From Ralstonia sp. 25mfcol4.1 (GTDB lineage Bacteria > Pseudomonadota > Gammaproteobacteria > Burkholderiales > Burkholderiaceae), in the NCBI RefSeq assembly GCF_900104095.1, contig NZ_FNJO01000002.1, positions 1 through 64,000 on the forward strand: 64,000 bases of DNA, written 5' to 3'. The position numbers and the translations under genes are program-made. Below the pieces are notes generated by a model. It searched no databases. It worked only from the letters and a program-made list of their open reading frames with translations, and was not told the DNA's origin. Positions 18,595 through 27,197 of the stretch are shown one piece after another. The first letter of the stretch is position 1; each line of letters starts with the position of its first letter.

Positions 18595-18897
18595 TCAGAC
18601 GATCGGGTGATGCACGGTGACCAGCTTGGTGCCGTCCGGGAACGTGGCTTCCACCTGGATTTCCGGAATCATCTCGGCCACGCCATCCATGACATCCTCG
18701 CGGCGCAGCACCGTGGTGCCTTCGTGCATCAGCTCGGCCACGGTGCGGCCGTCGCGGGCCCCTTCCATGATGGCGGCGGTGATCAGCGCCACCGACTCGG
18801 GGTAGTTGAGCTTGAGCCCGCGCGCCCGGCGGCGCTCGGCCAGCAGGGCGGCGGTGAAGATCAGCAGCTTGTCTTTCTCGCGCGGCGTCAGTTCCAT
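18595..18897 (-). CDS. ureA: Urease subunit gamma UreA
   Basis: A 100-residue structural subunit of urease, full length, starting [19 protein letters not shown] and ending VTVHHPIV. Internal marks are [10 protein letters not shown] and the [13 protein letters not shown] helix. The ATG at 18897 is fixed by homology; GGAAAAG lies just upstream. Directly before the gene are four and a half copies of a 12-base repeat (18918-18976), so its leader is unusual. Downstream there is a 57-base gap to hupE. Confidence 0.97.
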   Translation of the reverse strand: MELTPREKDKLLIFTAALLAERRRARGLKLNYPESVALITAAIMEGARDGRTVAELMHEGTTVLRREDVMDGVAEMIPEIQVEATFPDGTKLVTVHHPIV

Positions 18898-18917
18898 GTT
18901 GGCTTTTCCGTTCTGGT

Positions 18918-18976
18918 GTTCTTGTTGGCGTTCTTGTTGGCGTTCTTGTTGGCGTTCTTGTTGGCGTTCTTGTTGA
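18918..18976. repeat. 12-bp tandem repeat between ureD and ureA
   Basis: Four perfect head-to-tail copies of GTTCTTGTTGGC (18918-18965) plus an 11-base partial fifth copy (18966-18976). They fill most of the 86-base gap between the ureD stop and the ureA start. Transcribed from the minus strand, the mRNA reads GCCAACAAGAAC repeats. Confidence 0.95.
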
Positions 18977-18983
18977 TGTGCCG

Positions 18984-19865
18984 TCAGGTGGCCCAGAGCC
19001 GCAGGGGGCGGGCCGGCACGCCGTGGATCGGCATGCGCAGGGTGTTCCAGCAATCGATCATCACGTGGCGCACCGCCTCCATGTCGCGGCCCAGCACGCG
19101 GACCAGCAGCATCGACTGGCTCGCCGGTTGCCCACGGCCCGCCAGGCAGGTCACGCCGGCCCGGAGGTCGGGGCGATACGGCAACCGCTCGGCCAGCGAT
19201 TCGGCCAGTTCCTGCGTGGCGCCCTGCCCCACGGCCCACAGCGTGGCCATAATGGGCAGGCCGTCCATGCCGGCCAGCGCGCCGCGCAACGGCGACGCGG
19301 CGTCGAGATGCGACTGCTCGATCCACAGCGCGCGATCCGGGCCGGCAATACGCGTATCGAGCCACAGCGAGCCGCGGGCCCAGTGTTCGCCTGAAGCCAG
19401 CCGGCCGAGCACCACCGCGTCCCAGCCGATGGCGCTGCCGCCGGGCGCCACCACCACGTCGGTAGCAAGGCGCGCGCGGGCATCGTCGAACACGATGTTC
19501 TCCTGCGGCAGCCAGTCCAGCTGCGCCCCTTCGGCCACTTCGATACGCACCTGCTGCGCCGCGTCACGGCCCTGCGACTTGTACCACTTGGTGGCGCCAG
19601 GCGTCGCCAGCACGGCGTGCGCACCGGCTTCCACGGCGATGTCGATATCGAGCAGGTCGCCCCCGGCCACGCCGGCCGGCGGGTGCAGCACCACGCCATG
19701 GCAGATGGCCCCTTCCGGGTAGAGCGGCTTCTGCACGCGCAGCGGACCCTCGTGCCGGCGCTCGACCATGGCGGTGCGGCCCGCGCGTTCGGCAAAGCGC
19801 AGGCGCAGGCTGGCGTGCCAACCCACGGGCATGGCGAGTGACGAAGGAAAATCCGGATGACGCAT
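18984..19865 (-). CDS. ureD: Urease accessory protein UreD
   Basis: A 293-residue scaffold protein that binds the UreABC apoenzyme and recruits UreF and UreG; nickel is thought to pass through a tunnel in it. Family segments include [42 protein letters not shown] near 70-83, [10 protein letters not shown] near 97-106 and [11 protein letters not shown] chose the ATG at 19865 because the family alignment begins MRHPDFPSS; a GTG at 19958 would add 31 residues with no support. With this start the gap after urtE is about 100 bases, and the string urt-ure continues on one strand. Confidence 0.93.
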   Translation of the reverse strand: MRHPDFPSSLAMPVGWHASLRLRFAERAGRTAMVERRHEGPLRVQKPLYPEGAICHGVVLHPPAGVAGGDLLDIDIAVEAGAHAVLATPGATKWYKSQGRDAAQQVRIEVAEGAQLDWLPQENIVFDDARARLATDVVVAPGGSAIGWDAVVLGRLASGEHWARGSLWLDTRIAGPDRALWIEQSHLDAASPLRGALAGMDGLPIMATLWAVGQGATQELAESLAERLPYRPDLRAGVTCLAGRGQPASQSMLLVRVLGRDMEAVRHVMIDCWNTLRMPIHGVPARPLRLWAT

Positions 19866-19967
19866 GATGAAAGAGGCAGGCGCGGGGCGCGCGGAGGTAT
19901 CCCACGGATCATAGCGCGCGGCCGCCGTCACCGGAAGGCGCGGCAGCACGCATGCCACTGGCAGGCA

Positions 19968-20660
19968 TCACACCGCGATCAGTTCCCGCACGCCGTCCTG
20001 TTCCATCGTCGCGCCCGCGCCCTTGGCCACCACTTCGCCCCGGCTCATCACCACGTAGTGATCGGCCAGATGGCGCGCGAATTCGTAGTACTGCTCCACC
20101 AGCAGCACGGTCATGCCGAACTCGTCCACCAGCAGGCGCAGCGCGCGGCCGATGTCCTGGATGATCGACGGCTGGATGCCCTCGGTCGGCTCGTCAAGAA
20201 TCAGCAGCTGGGGCTCGCTCATCAGCGCGCGGCCGATGGCCAGCTGTTGCTGCTGCCCGCCCGACAGGTCGCCGCCCCGACGCTGGCGCATCGTGCGCAG
20301 CACGGGAAACAGTTCGTAGATGCGGTCGGGCACGCCGGCCGGCTTGCCACGGCTGGCGGCGCCGATCAGCAGGTTTTCCTCGACGGTCAGGCGCGGGAAA
20401 ATCTCCCGTCCCTGCGGCACGTAGGCCAGCCCGGCCGACACGCGCTCATAGGGCGCCTTCTTCTCCAGCGCCTTGCCGTCCCAGCTGACGCTGCCGCTGC
20501 GTGTGGGCACCACGCCCATCAGGCATTTGAGCAGCGTGCTCTTGCCCACGCCGTTGCGGCCCAGCAGCGTTGTCAGCTTGCCGTGCGGCACTTCGAACGA
20601 CACATCGCGCAGGATATGGCTGCCGCCGTAGAACTGGTTCAGTACATTGACCTGCAGCAT
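19968..20660 (-). CDS. urtE: Urea ABC transporter ATP-binding protein UrtE
   Basis: A 230-residue LivF-like ATPase of the high-affinity urea importer. Walker A is GRNGVGKST near 34-42, the ABC signature LSGGQQQQLAIGRAL near 132-146, Walker B LLILDEPTEGIQP near 152-164, and the switch His region is replaced by LLVEQYYEFA as in other branched-chain-type LivF proteins. It pairs with UrtD to power the UrtBC channel. Two bases separate it from the urtD stop, and GGGAAG precedes the ATG, so it belongs to the urt transcript. Confidence 0.96.
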   Translation of the reverse strand: MLQVNVLNQFYGGSHILRDVSFEVPHGKLTTLLGRNGVGKSTLLKCLMGVVPTRSGSVSWDGKALEKKAPYERVSAGLAYVPQGREIFPRLTVEENLLIGAASRGKPAGVPDRIYELFPVLRTMRQRRGGDLSGGQQQQLAIGRALMSEPQLLILDEPTEGIQPSIIQDIGRALRLLVDEFGMTVLLVEQYYEFARHLADHYVVMSRGEVVAKGAGATMEQDGVRELIAV

Positions 20661-20662
20661 GG

Positions 20663-21511
20663 TTATCTTCCCAGGTAGGATTCGATCACGCGCTCGTCGC
20701 GCTTGACGGCGTCGAGTGTGCCCTCGGCCAGCAAACTGCCTTCGGCCAGCACCGTCACGCGGCCGGCGTCGCCCGCCAGCGCGGCCACGAACTCCATGTC
20801 GTGCTCCACGACCATCATCGAGCAGCTGCCGCGCAGGCTGTTGAGCAGCGCCGCCAGTTGCATGGTTTCCTCGTCGGTCATGCCGGCCACGGGTTCATCG
20901 AGCAGCAGCAGCTGCGGCTGCTGCATCAGCAGCATGCCGATCTCCAGACGCTGCTTCTGGCCGTGCGACAGCAGGCCGGCGGGCCGGTAGGCCTCGTCCT
21001 CCAGGCCGGTCAGCGCCAGGGTTTCCTCGATCCGGCGGTGCCCTTCGCCGGTCAGCCGCGCACGCAGCGACGACCACCAGCGCTTGTCGGCCTTCATCGC
21101 CAGTTCCAGGTTCTCCCACACCGCGTGCTGCTCGAACACGGTGGGCTTCTGGAATTTGCGGCCGATGCCGGTCTGGGCGATCTTCGGCTCGGTCATCCGC
21201 ATCAGGTCGATGGTCTGGCCCAGGAACACGCGCCCCGTGACGTTGGCGTTGCGCGGGCCGGTCTTGCCGGTGATGACGTCCATCATGGTCGTCTTGCCGG
21301 CGCCGTTCGGGCCGATCACGCAGCGCAGTTCGCCATGGTCGATCGACAGCGACAGCTTGTTCAGCGCGCGGAAGCCGTCGAATTGCACGGTCAGGTCCTC
21401 GATGTAGAGGATGGGCCCGTGCGTGGTGTCGATGACACCGGGTTCGACGATGCGGCCCAGGCCGGTGGCGTCTCCGCTCTCTGCCTGTTGCAGTCCCAGC
21501 GCGGCGTTCAT
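20663..21511 (-). CDS. urtD: Urea ABC transporter ATP-binding protein UrtD
   Basis: A 282-residue LivG-like ATPase. An N-terminal extension of about 32 residues precedes ILYIEDLTVQFDGF. Walker A is GPNGAGKTT near 68-76, the signature region LSHGQKQRLEIGMLL has His in place of the usual Gly, which is normal for UrtD, and Walker B is LLLLDEPVAGM with VVEHDMEFV holding the switch His. The ATG overlaps the urtC stop (ATGA), giving coupled translation. Works with UrtE under the UrtBC permease. Confidence 0.96.
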   Translation of the reverse strand: MNAALGLQQAESGDATGLGRIVEPGVIDTTHGPILYIEDLTVQFDGFRALNKLSLSIDHGELRCVIGPNGAGKTTMMDVITGKTGPRNANVTGRVFLGQTIDLMRMTEPKIAQTGIGRKFQKPTVFEQHAVWENLELAMKADKRWWSSLRARLTGEGHRRIEETLALTGLEDEAYRPAGLLSHGQKQRLEIGMLLMQQPQLLLLDEPVAGMTDEETMQLAALLNSLRGSCSMMVVEHDMEFVAALAGDAGRVTVLAEGSLLAEGTLDAVKRDERVIESYLGR

Positions 21512-22707
21512 GCGTTGCTCCCTTGTTGCGGCGCCACCGCCGGTTCCTCGGCGGCCGCCTCGATCTTTTCAGCGGCGGTGCGCTCGCCGCGAAGGCGCCG
21601 GATCAGGCCCACCACGCCATCGGGCAGGTACAGCGTCACCAGCACGAACATCGCGCCGAGCAGGAACAGCCAGTACTCGGCAAAGTAGGCCGTGAACATG
21701 GTCTTGGCGCCATTCACCAGGAATGCGCCGATGATGGGGCCGATCAGCGTGCCGCGGCCGCCCACGGCCACCCACACCGCCATCTCGATCGAGTTCGCCG
21801 GCGACATCTCGCCCGGATTGATGATGCCCACCTGCGGCACGTACAGCGCGCCGGCAATGCCGCACAGCACGGCCGAGAACGTCCAGACGAACAGCTTGTA
21901 GCCCAGCGGGTTGTAGCCCGAGAACATCACGCGGGTTTCGGCATCGCGCACGGCGGTCACCACGCGGCCCAGCTTCGACGTGACGATGTAGCGGCACGCA
22001 ACGAAGCCGGCCACCAATGCCAGGAACGTCAGCACGAACAGGGCGGCGCGGGTCTGCGGCGCGGCCACCGCGAAGCCGGCGATGCGCTTGAAGTCCGTGA
22101 AGCCGTTGTTGCCCCCGAAACCCGTCTCGTTGCGGAAGAACAGCAGCATCGCGGCGTAGGTCATGGCCTGGGTGATGATCGACAGGTACACGCCCTTGAT
22201 GCGCGACCGGAACGCGAAGAACCCGAACAGCCACGCCAGCACGCCGGGCACCAGCACCACCAGCAGCAGCGCATACGGCAGGTGCTCGGTGCCATGCCAG
22301 AACCAGGGCAGTTCCTTCCAGTCCAGGAACACCATGAAGTCGGGCAGGTCGCTCTTGTAGACACCCTCGCGGCCGATCGAGCGCATCAGGTACATGCCCA
22401 TCGCATAGCCGCCCAGCGCGAAGAACAGGCCGTGGCCCAGGCTCAGGATGCCGCAGTAGCCCCACACCAGGTCCAGCGCGATGGCCGCCAGCGCAAAGCA
22501 CATGATCTTGCCGAACAGCGTCAGCGCGTAGGCCGACAGGTGCAGCGGATGGGACTCCGGCAGCACCAGCGCGCAGATGGGCACGCCGATGGCCACGACC
22601 ACGGTCAGCAGCACCAGCAGCGTCCATACGCGGCCCGAGAACAGCGGCTGGCGCTCCGGCACCGACAGCTTGAACGCCTTGCGGGATGAAGAAGAAAAGC
22701 TGCTCAT
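21508..22707 (-). CDS. urtC: Urea ABC transporter permease UrtC
   Basis: A 399-residue LivM-like inner-membrane protein with about ten hydrophobic segments starting near residue 28. Recognised by GYCGILSLGHGLFFALGGYAM, the long periplasmic loop with MRSIGREGVYKSDLP that marks UrtC, the cytoplasmic coupling segment AVRDAETRVMFSGYNP, and GGRGTLIGPIIGAF. The C-terminus is a charged Ala/Glu-rich tail. One base separates it from the urtB stop and its own stop overlaps urtD. Confidence 0.95.
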   Translation of the reverse strand: MSSFSSSSRKAFKLSVPERQPLFSGRVWTLLVLLTVVVAIGVPICALVLPESHPLHLSAYALTLFGKIMCFALAAIALDLVWGYCGILSLGHGLFFALGGYAMGMYLMRSIGREGVYKSDLPDFMVFLDWKELPWFWHGTEHLPYALLLVVLVPGVLAWLFGFFAFRSRIKGVYLSIITQAMTYAAMLLFFRNETGFGGNNGFTDFKRIAGFAVAAPQTRAALFVLTFLALVAGFVACRYIVTSKLGRVVTAVRDAETRVMFSGYNPLGYKLFVWTFSAVLCGIAGALYVPQVGIINPGEMSPANSIEMAVWVAVGGRGTLIGPIIGAFLVNGAKTMFTAYFAEYWLFLLGAMFVLVTLYLPDGVVGLIRRLRGERTAAEKIEAAAEEPAVAPQQGSNA

Positions 22708-22708
22708 G

Positions 22709-24346
22709 TCAGGCCTCCGCGCTGCGCCCCTTGAGCGCGAAAAGTCCCTGCGGCCGCTTCTGGATGAACAGCACGATCAGCACGAGGACGAAGATTTTGG
22801 CCAGCACCGCGCCGTAGAACGGCTCGATGAACTTGTTGATGATGCCGAGGCCGAACGCCCCGACGATGGTCCCGGCCAGCTGCCCCACCCCGCCGAGCAC
22901 CACGACCATGAACGAATCGATGATGTACGCCTGCCCGAGGTCGGGGCCCACGTTGCCGATCTGCGACAGCGCGCAGCCGCCCAGCCCGGCGATGCCGGCG
23001 CCAAAGGCAAACGCGTAGCTATCCACCTTCCACGTGCGCACGCCCACGCACGCTGCCATGGTTCGGTTCTGCGTGGTGGCGCGCACGAACAGCCCCAGAC
23101 GGGTACGGTTCAGCACGGCCCACGCCACGGCCACCACGGCCAGCGCGAACAGGATGATGACCACGCGGTTGTACGGGATCACGAGCCCGGCCATGGCATC
23201 GAAGCCGCCGCTCATCCACACCGGATTGGCCACCTCCACGTTCTGCGCGCCGAAGATCGTGCGCACGGCCTGCATCAGCAGCAGGCTGATACCAAACGTG
23301 GCCAGCAGCGTTTCGAGCGGACGGCCGTACAGGTGCCGCAGCACGATGCGCTCCAGCGCGAAGCCGACCACACCAGCCGCCAGGAACGACGCCGGGAGCG
23401 CCGCCACCAGGTACCAGTCGAACGCGTTCGGCGCATAGGCGCGGAACAGCGTCTGCACCACGTACGTGGCATAGGCGCCGATCATCAGAAACTCGCCGTG
23501 CGCCATGTTGATGACGCCGATCAAGCCATACGTGATGGCCAGGCCCAGCGCCGCCAGCAGCAGCACGCTGCCCAGGCTCAGGCCGGCGAACAGGTTGCCC
23601 AGCAGTTCGGCGCGGCGCTGTTCGCTGCGCAACTGGTCGATGGCCTGCTGGGCGGCCACGCGCACGTCTTCGTCGGGCTCCTTGTACTTGCCGGCATCGT
23701 CCTTTTCCATCAGCGGCATCAGCTTCTGGCGCGACTGCGGGTTGCGGTCGCTGCCCAGGATGCGGATGGCATCGAGCCGTGCATCGCGTGTGGCCTCGGT
23801 GCCCTGCGCCAGTACGGTATTGGCCCAGATCACATCCAGGCGGGCGCGCAGCCCGGCATCGGCCTCGGCCTTGCGGGCCGCTTCGACCGCCTCGCGCGAC
23901 GCGTTCTCGGGCTGGTCGAACAGCGTGTTGATGGCCTGCGTGCGTACCGCGATGTCCGGCGACTGCAGCAGCAGGCTGCTGGCGGCACTGTCGACGATGG
24001 TGCGCAGGCTGTTGTTCAGCGTCAGCGATTCCAGCGCGTCGCTCTTGACGGCGACGGGCTTGCCGCTGATCGCATCGAGATATTTGTCACCGTCCTGGCG
24101 CACCATGCCGACCGATGGCTCGTACTGCAGCGCATCGTCCTGCAGTGCCTTCAGGATCGGGCCGGCCTGGTCGGCCGGTGCCTGCGTGACTTTGGCGAGC
24201 GCGGCGGTCTTGGCGTCGAAGTCGTCTTCGGCCAGTGGCTTCAGGTCGGCCTGCGTGAGCGGCGTGGCGGCCCAGAGCGGGGCAGCGGCCAGCAGCAACG
24301 CGGCGAGCATGGCGCTCAGCCATGAACGGATATGGGGTCGGTGCAT
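22709..24346 (-). CDS. urtB: Urea ABC transporter permease UrtB
   Basis: A 545-residue LivH-like permease. Residues 1-27 look like a signal peptide (AALLLAAAPLWAA), then about 220 residues of helical, HEAT-like soluble domain that is special to UrtB, then eight or so membrane segments from about 245 (GLAITYGLIGVINMAHGEF, TTQNRTMAACVGVRT, GGVGQLAGTIVGAFGLG). The soluble domain would lie in the periplasm and could contact UrtA. The ATG at 24346 begins the signal peptide; the ribosome site is weak. A pair of REP-like palindromes fills the 200-base gap to urtA. Confidence 0.94.
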   Translation of the reverse strand: MHRPHIRSWLSAMLAALLLAAAPLWAATPLTQADLKPLAEDDFDAKTAALAKVTQAPADQAGPILKALQDDALQYEPSVGMVRQDGDKYLDAISGKPVAVKSDALESLTLNNSLRTIVDSAASSLLLQSPDIAVRTQAINTLFDQPENASREAVEAARKAEADAGLRARLDVIWANTVLAQGTEATRDARLDAIRILGSDRNPQSRQKLMPLMEKDDAGKYKEPDEDVRVAAQQAIDQLRSEQRRAELLGNLFAGLSLGSVLLLAALGLAITYGLIGVINMAHGEFLMIGAYATYVVQTLFRAYAPNAFDWYLVAALPASFLAAGVVGFALERIVLRHLYGRPLETLLATFGISLLLMQAVRTIFGAQNVEVANPVWMSGGFDAMAGLVIPYNRVVIILFALAVVAVAWAVLNRTRLGLFVRATTQNRTMAACVGVRTWKVDSYAFAFGAGIAGLGGCALSQIGNVGPDLGQAYIIDSFMVVVLGGVGQLAGTIVGAFGLGIINKFIEPFYGAVLAKIFVLVLIVLFIQKRPQGLFALKGRSAEA

Positions 24347-24398
24347 TCAGGAGCCTGGTTCGCGCGATGGATCGCGTCTTGGGGTTGTTCTGGCCTTG

Positions 24399-24525
24399 CT
24401 CCCCTCTCCCGCTTGCGGGAGAGGGGCTGGGGGAGAGGGCTCGACGGTTCAAACCGGCACATGACACAACTTGAACCTCAACGCCCTCTCCCCCACCCCT
24501 CCCCCATTTCATGGGAGAGGGGAGC
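24399..24525. repeat. Paired CTCTCCC-type REP-like palindromes between urtA and urtB
   Basis: Two cores in inverted orientation: 24399-24439 (CCCCTCTCCCGC, then GCGGGAGAGGGG and a GGGGGAGAGGG tail) and 24484-24525 (CCCTCTCCCCCACCCC, then GGGAGAGGGGAGC). The layout matches the pair at 15041-15176 with the core order reversed. The hairpins lie 23 bases past the urtA stop. Confidence 0.85.
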
Positions 24526-24548
24526 GCATATCCGCGGAAAGCAGCAAA

Positions 24549-25808
24549 TCAATTCCCGCCGACCTTGTCGGCCTTGCCTTCGTTACCCGCGATGAACGGG
24601 CTCCACGGCTGGGCGCGGATCGGCTTCGGCGTCTTCCAGACCACGTTGAACTGGCCGTCGCCCTTGACTTCGCCGATCATCACAGGCTTGAACAGGTGAT
24701 GGTTGTCGCCCATGGTCAGCGTGAAGCCGTCCGGCGCCTTGAAGGTCTGGCCGTACATGGCGGCGCGCACCTTGTCCACGTCGGTGGTGCCGGCCTTCTT
24801 CACGGCCTGGGCCCACATGTGGATACCAACGTAGGTAGCTTCCATCGGGTCGTTGGTCACGCGCTTGTCGCCGCCGGGCAGGTTGTTGGCCTTGACCCAT
24901 GCCGCCCACTGCTTCTTGAACGCGTCGTTCTCGCCGTTCTTGACCGACATGAAGTAGTTCCAGGCGGCCAGGTGGCCCACCAGCGGCTTGGTATCGATGC
25001 CGCGCAGTTCTTCCTCGCCCACCGAGAAGGCCACCACCGGCACGTCCTTGGCCTTCAGGCCGGCGTTGCCCAGTTCCTTGTAAAACGGCACGTTGGAGTC
25101 GCCGTTGATCGTCGAGATCACGGCCGTCTTGCCGCCCTGGGAGAACTTCTTGATGTTGGCGACGATGGTTTGGTAGTCGCTATGGCCGAACGGGGTGTAG
25201 ACCTCTTCGATGTCCTTGTCGGCCACGCCCTTGCTCTTCAGGAACGCGCGCAGGATCTTGTTGGTGGTGCGCGGATACACGTAGTCGGTGCCCAGCAGGA
25301 AGAAGCGCTTGGCACCGCCGCCTTCCTTGCTCATCAGGTATTCCACGGCCGGGATGGCCTGCTGGTTCGGCGCGGCGCCCGTGTAGAACACGTTCTTGGA
25401 CATTTCCTCGCCTTCGTACTGCACCGGGTAGAACAGCAGCGCGTTGGTCTCTTCATAGACCGGCAGCACCGACTTGCGCGACACCGACGTCCAGCAGCCA
25501 AACGTGACAGCCACCTTGTCCTTGGTGATCAGCTGACGGGCCTTTTCGGCGAACAGCGGCCAGTTGGAAGCGGGGTCGACCACCACGGGCTCGAGCTTGC
25601 GGCCCAGCACGCCACCGCTCTTGTTGATCTCGTCGATCGTCATCAGCGCCACGTCCTTGAGCGAAGTCTCGGAGATGGCCATGGTGCCCGACAGCGAATG
25701 CAGGATGCCGACCTTGATCGGTTCCTTCGTCTGCGCCATCAGCGGGCTGGTACCGATCATCGCCGCGGCGGCTACCGCCGACAGCTTCAGCATGTCACGT
25801 CGTTTCAT
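24549..25808 (-). CDS. urtA: Urea ABC transporter substrate-binding protein UrtA
   Basis: A 419-residue periplasmic urea receptor, first gene of the urt-ure string. The N-terminus MKRRDMLKLSAVAAAA is a twin-arginine-like signal cleaved near AQT. The mature protein has the UrtA marks KVGILHSLSGTMAISETSL, FGCWTSVSRKSVLPV, LFYPVQYEGEE, FLLGTDYVYPRTTN and DPMEATYVGIHMW. GGGAGC precedes the ATG at 25808; longer in-frame ATGs at 25829 and 25820 lie further up and lack this. A sigma-54 promoter lies 66-81 bases upstream. The palindromes after its stop may let more UrtA than permease be made. Confidence 0.96.
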   Translation of the reverse strand: MKRRDMLKLSAVAAAAMIGTSPLMAQTKEPIKVGILHSLSGTMAISETSLKDVALMTIDEINKSGGVLGRKLEPVVVDPASNWPLFAEKARQLITKDKVAVTFGCWTSVSRKSVLPVYEETNALLFYPVQYEGEEMSKNVFYTGAAPNQQAIPAVEYLMSKEGGGAKRFFLLGTDYVYPRTTNKILRAFLKSKGVADKDIEEVYTPFGHSDYQTIVANIKKFSQGGKTAVISTINGDSNVPFYKELGNAGLKAKDVPVVAFSVGEEELRGIDTKPLVGHLAAWNYFMSVKNGENDAFKKQWAAWVKANNLPGGDKRVTNDPMEATYVGIHMWAQAVKKAGTTDVDKVRAAMYGQTFKAPDGFTLTMGDNHHLFKPVMIGEVKGDGQFNVVWKTPKPIRAQPWSPFIAGNEGKADKVGGN

Positions 25809-25873
25809 TGCAGCTCCCATTTTGTCCAATTTGTCGTATGTGGTCAGGGACTACGCACCCCGGGTAACGCTTC

Positions 25874-25889
25874 TGCAACTAGCGTGCCA
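25874..25889 (-). promoter_or_regulatory. Sigma-54 (RpoN) promoter of the urt-ure locus
   Basis: On the minus strand the sequence TGGCACG-CTAG-TTGCA matches the -24/-12 consensus at every fixed position, with the GG at 25888-25887 and the GC at 25876-25875. Transcription would start near 25863, giving a leader of about 55 bases before urtA. Confidence 0.85.
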
Positions 25890-25960
25890 AGGGCAGAGAC
25901 GACCGCAGACCGTTGCCGGGCAACGGCGGCAAGACAAATCGGATGGGACGGTTCGGAGGC

Positions 25961-25975
25961 GCACCAGTTAGGTGC
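25961..25975. promoter_or_regulatory. NtrC-type enhancer site 1
   Basis: GCACC-AGTTA-GGTGC is a perfect dyad that fits the NtrC consensus core. Its centre is about 105 bases upstream of the predicted sigma-54 start. Confidence 0.75.
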
Positions 25976-26005
25976 CAGGCTTGCGGAGGGGCAGGAACGG
26001 ACGCA

Positions 26006-26022
26006 TGCACCGGCGTCGTGCA
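26006..26022. promoter_or_regulatory. NtrC-type enhancer site 2
   Basis: TGCAC-N7-GTGCA, a perfect outer dyad, matching 11 of 12 bases of TGCACC-N5-GGTGCA. It is centred 46 bases upstream of site 1. A further dyad, GGTGCGC-A-GCGCACC at 26056-26070, has the half-sites turned the other way. The rest of 25809-26142 shows nothing else I can support. Confidence 0.65.
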
Positions 26023-26142
26023 TCGGCCCGATGCGGTGCATGGCTGGAAGGGATCGGTGCGCAGCGCACCAGAGGCAAGATTCCGGGCTGGGCCGCGTGG
26101 GGTCGCCCACGCGCCGGGGGTTGGGGCCACCCCAGGACAATG

Positions 26143-26174
26143 CAATAAAAAACGGGGCCGCAGGGGCCCCGTTT
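26143..26174 (-). terminator. Terminator of the cyoABCD operon
   Basis: AAACGGGGCC (26150-26159) pairs with GGCCCCGTTT (26165-26174). On the minus strand it is followed by TTTTTTATT. It lies right after cyoD, so no cyoE is co-transcribed. Confidence 0.9.
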
Positions 26175-26196
26175 CTTCAGATACCGGTGACGACGG

Positions 26197-26547
26197 TCAC
26201 TTGCTCATCCACGGCATCATGTTGGCGTTCATGTTGTGCATGATCCAGAGCGAACCGGCGAGCACGATGAACAGGATCAGGACAGTGAACAGCAGTGCCA
26301 TCACGTTCCACTTCTGGCCATCCGAGCCGTCCAGGTGCAGGAAGTACTTCAGGTGCACGATGATCTGGACAACCGCCATGCCCAGGATGATCCAGAGCGT
26401 GGTGGCGCGGTCGATCGAGCCGTCCATCACGATCTTGAACGGGATCACGGTCAGGATCACCGCCAGGACGAAGCCGATCACATACGACTTGACGCTGCTG
26501 TGGCCGTGCGACGCGCCATGGGCGGCGCTTGCGTGTTGCTGTGCCAT
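26197..26547 (-). CDS. cyoD: Cytochrome o ubiquinol oxidase subunit IV
   Basis: A 116-residue inner-membrane subunit with three hydrophobic segments (from about 22, 52 and 83), after a His-rich N-terminus (MAQQHASAAHGASHGHSS). The segment VQIIVHLKYFLHLDGS is the family mark. Subunit IV is not catalytic and is thought to help assemble the binuclear centre of subunit I. Its ATG follows the cyoC stop with no gap at all, so the two are translationally coupled. It is the last gene of the operon. Confidence 0.95.
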   Translation of the reverse strand: MAQQHASAAHGASHGHSSVKSYVIGFVLAVILTVIPFKIVMDGSIDRATTLWIILGMAVVQIIVHLKYFLHLDGSDGQKWNVMALLFTVLILFIVLAGSLWIMHNMNANMMPWMSK

Positions 26548-27192
26548 TTACATTGCTCCCATCAGGTAGACCACGGTGAACACACCGATCCAGACCACGT
26601 CCAGGAAGTGCCAGAACAGGCTGAGGCAGTTCAGGCGCTTGGCCACTGCCGGGGTCAGGCCCTTCTTCGACAGCTGGTACATCAGCACGAGCATCCACAG
26701 CATGCCGCTGGCCACGTGCAGGCCGTGGGTGCCCACGAGCGTGAAGAACGACGACAGGAAGGCGCTGCGGCTCGGGCCGGCACCTTCATGGATCAGGTGC
26801 GCGAACTCGTTGATTTCCATCGCCATGAAGCCTGCGCCCAGCAGGAACGTCACGGCCAGCCAGAACATCACGCGGCCGCGCTGCTGGTTCTGCATCGACA
26901 CCATGGCAAAGCCGTAGGTGATCGACGAGAACAGCAGGATTGCCGTTTCCACGAGCACGTAGTTGAGCTCGAACAGCTCCTTGCCCGACGGGCCACCCGC
27001 CACTTCGCCGCGCAGGACGGCGAACGCGGCGAACAGGCACGCGAACAGGATGCAGTCGCTCATCAGGTACAGCCAGAAACCGAAGATGGTGTTCTCGCTG
27101 GTGTCGTGATGGGCGTGGTCGTGCGACTCGTCGTGCGAGTGCGCATGCGCGGGGGCTTGCGCCCCAAAGCGGTCAAGAACTTCTGTCGACAT
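26548..27192 (-). CDS. cyoC: Cytochrome o ubiquinol oxidase subunit III
   Basis: A 214-residue subunit with five predicted membrane helices, starting near residue 38 ([18 protein letters not shown]) and ending with the pair around [18 protein letters not shown]. The His-rich N-terminus ([15 protein letters not shown]) is soluble. It is a heme-copper oxidase subunit III without the extra N-terminal helices of mitochondrial forms, as expected for quinol oxidases. It follows cyoB closely and abuts cyoD. Confidence 0.95.
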   Translation of the reverse strand: MSTEVLDRFGAQAPAHAHSHDESHDHAHHDTSENTIFGFWLYLMSDCILFACLFAAFAVLRGEVAGGPSGKELFELNYVLVETAILLFSSITYGFAMVSMQNQQRGRVMFWLAVTFLLGAGFMAMEINEFAHLIHEGAGPSRSAFLSSFFTLVGTHGLHVASGMLWMLVLMYQLSKKGLTPAVAKRLNCLSLFWHFLDVVWIGVFTVVYLMGAM

Positions 27193-27197
27193 CGTTA

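Noticed and set aside
18595-19365. Longer ureA frame running through the 12-bp repeats (NQQER-type repeats) into ureD
   Set aside because: UreA of 100 residues with its own ATG is the family length; the upstream part only reads the repeat and the ureD gene out of frame.
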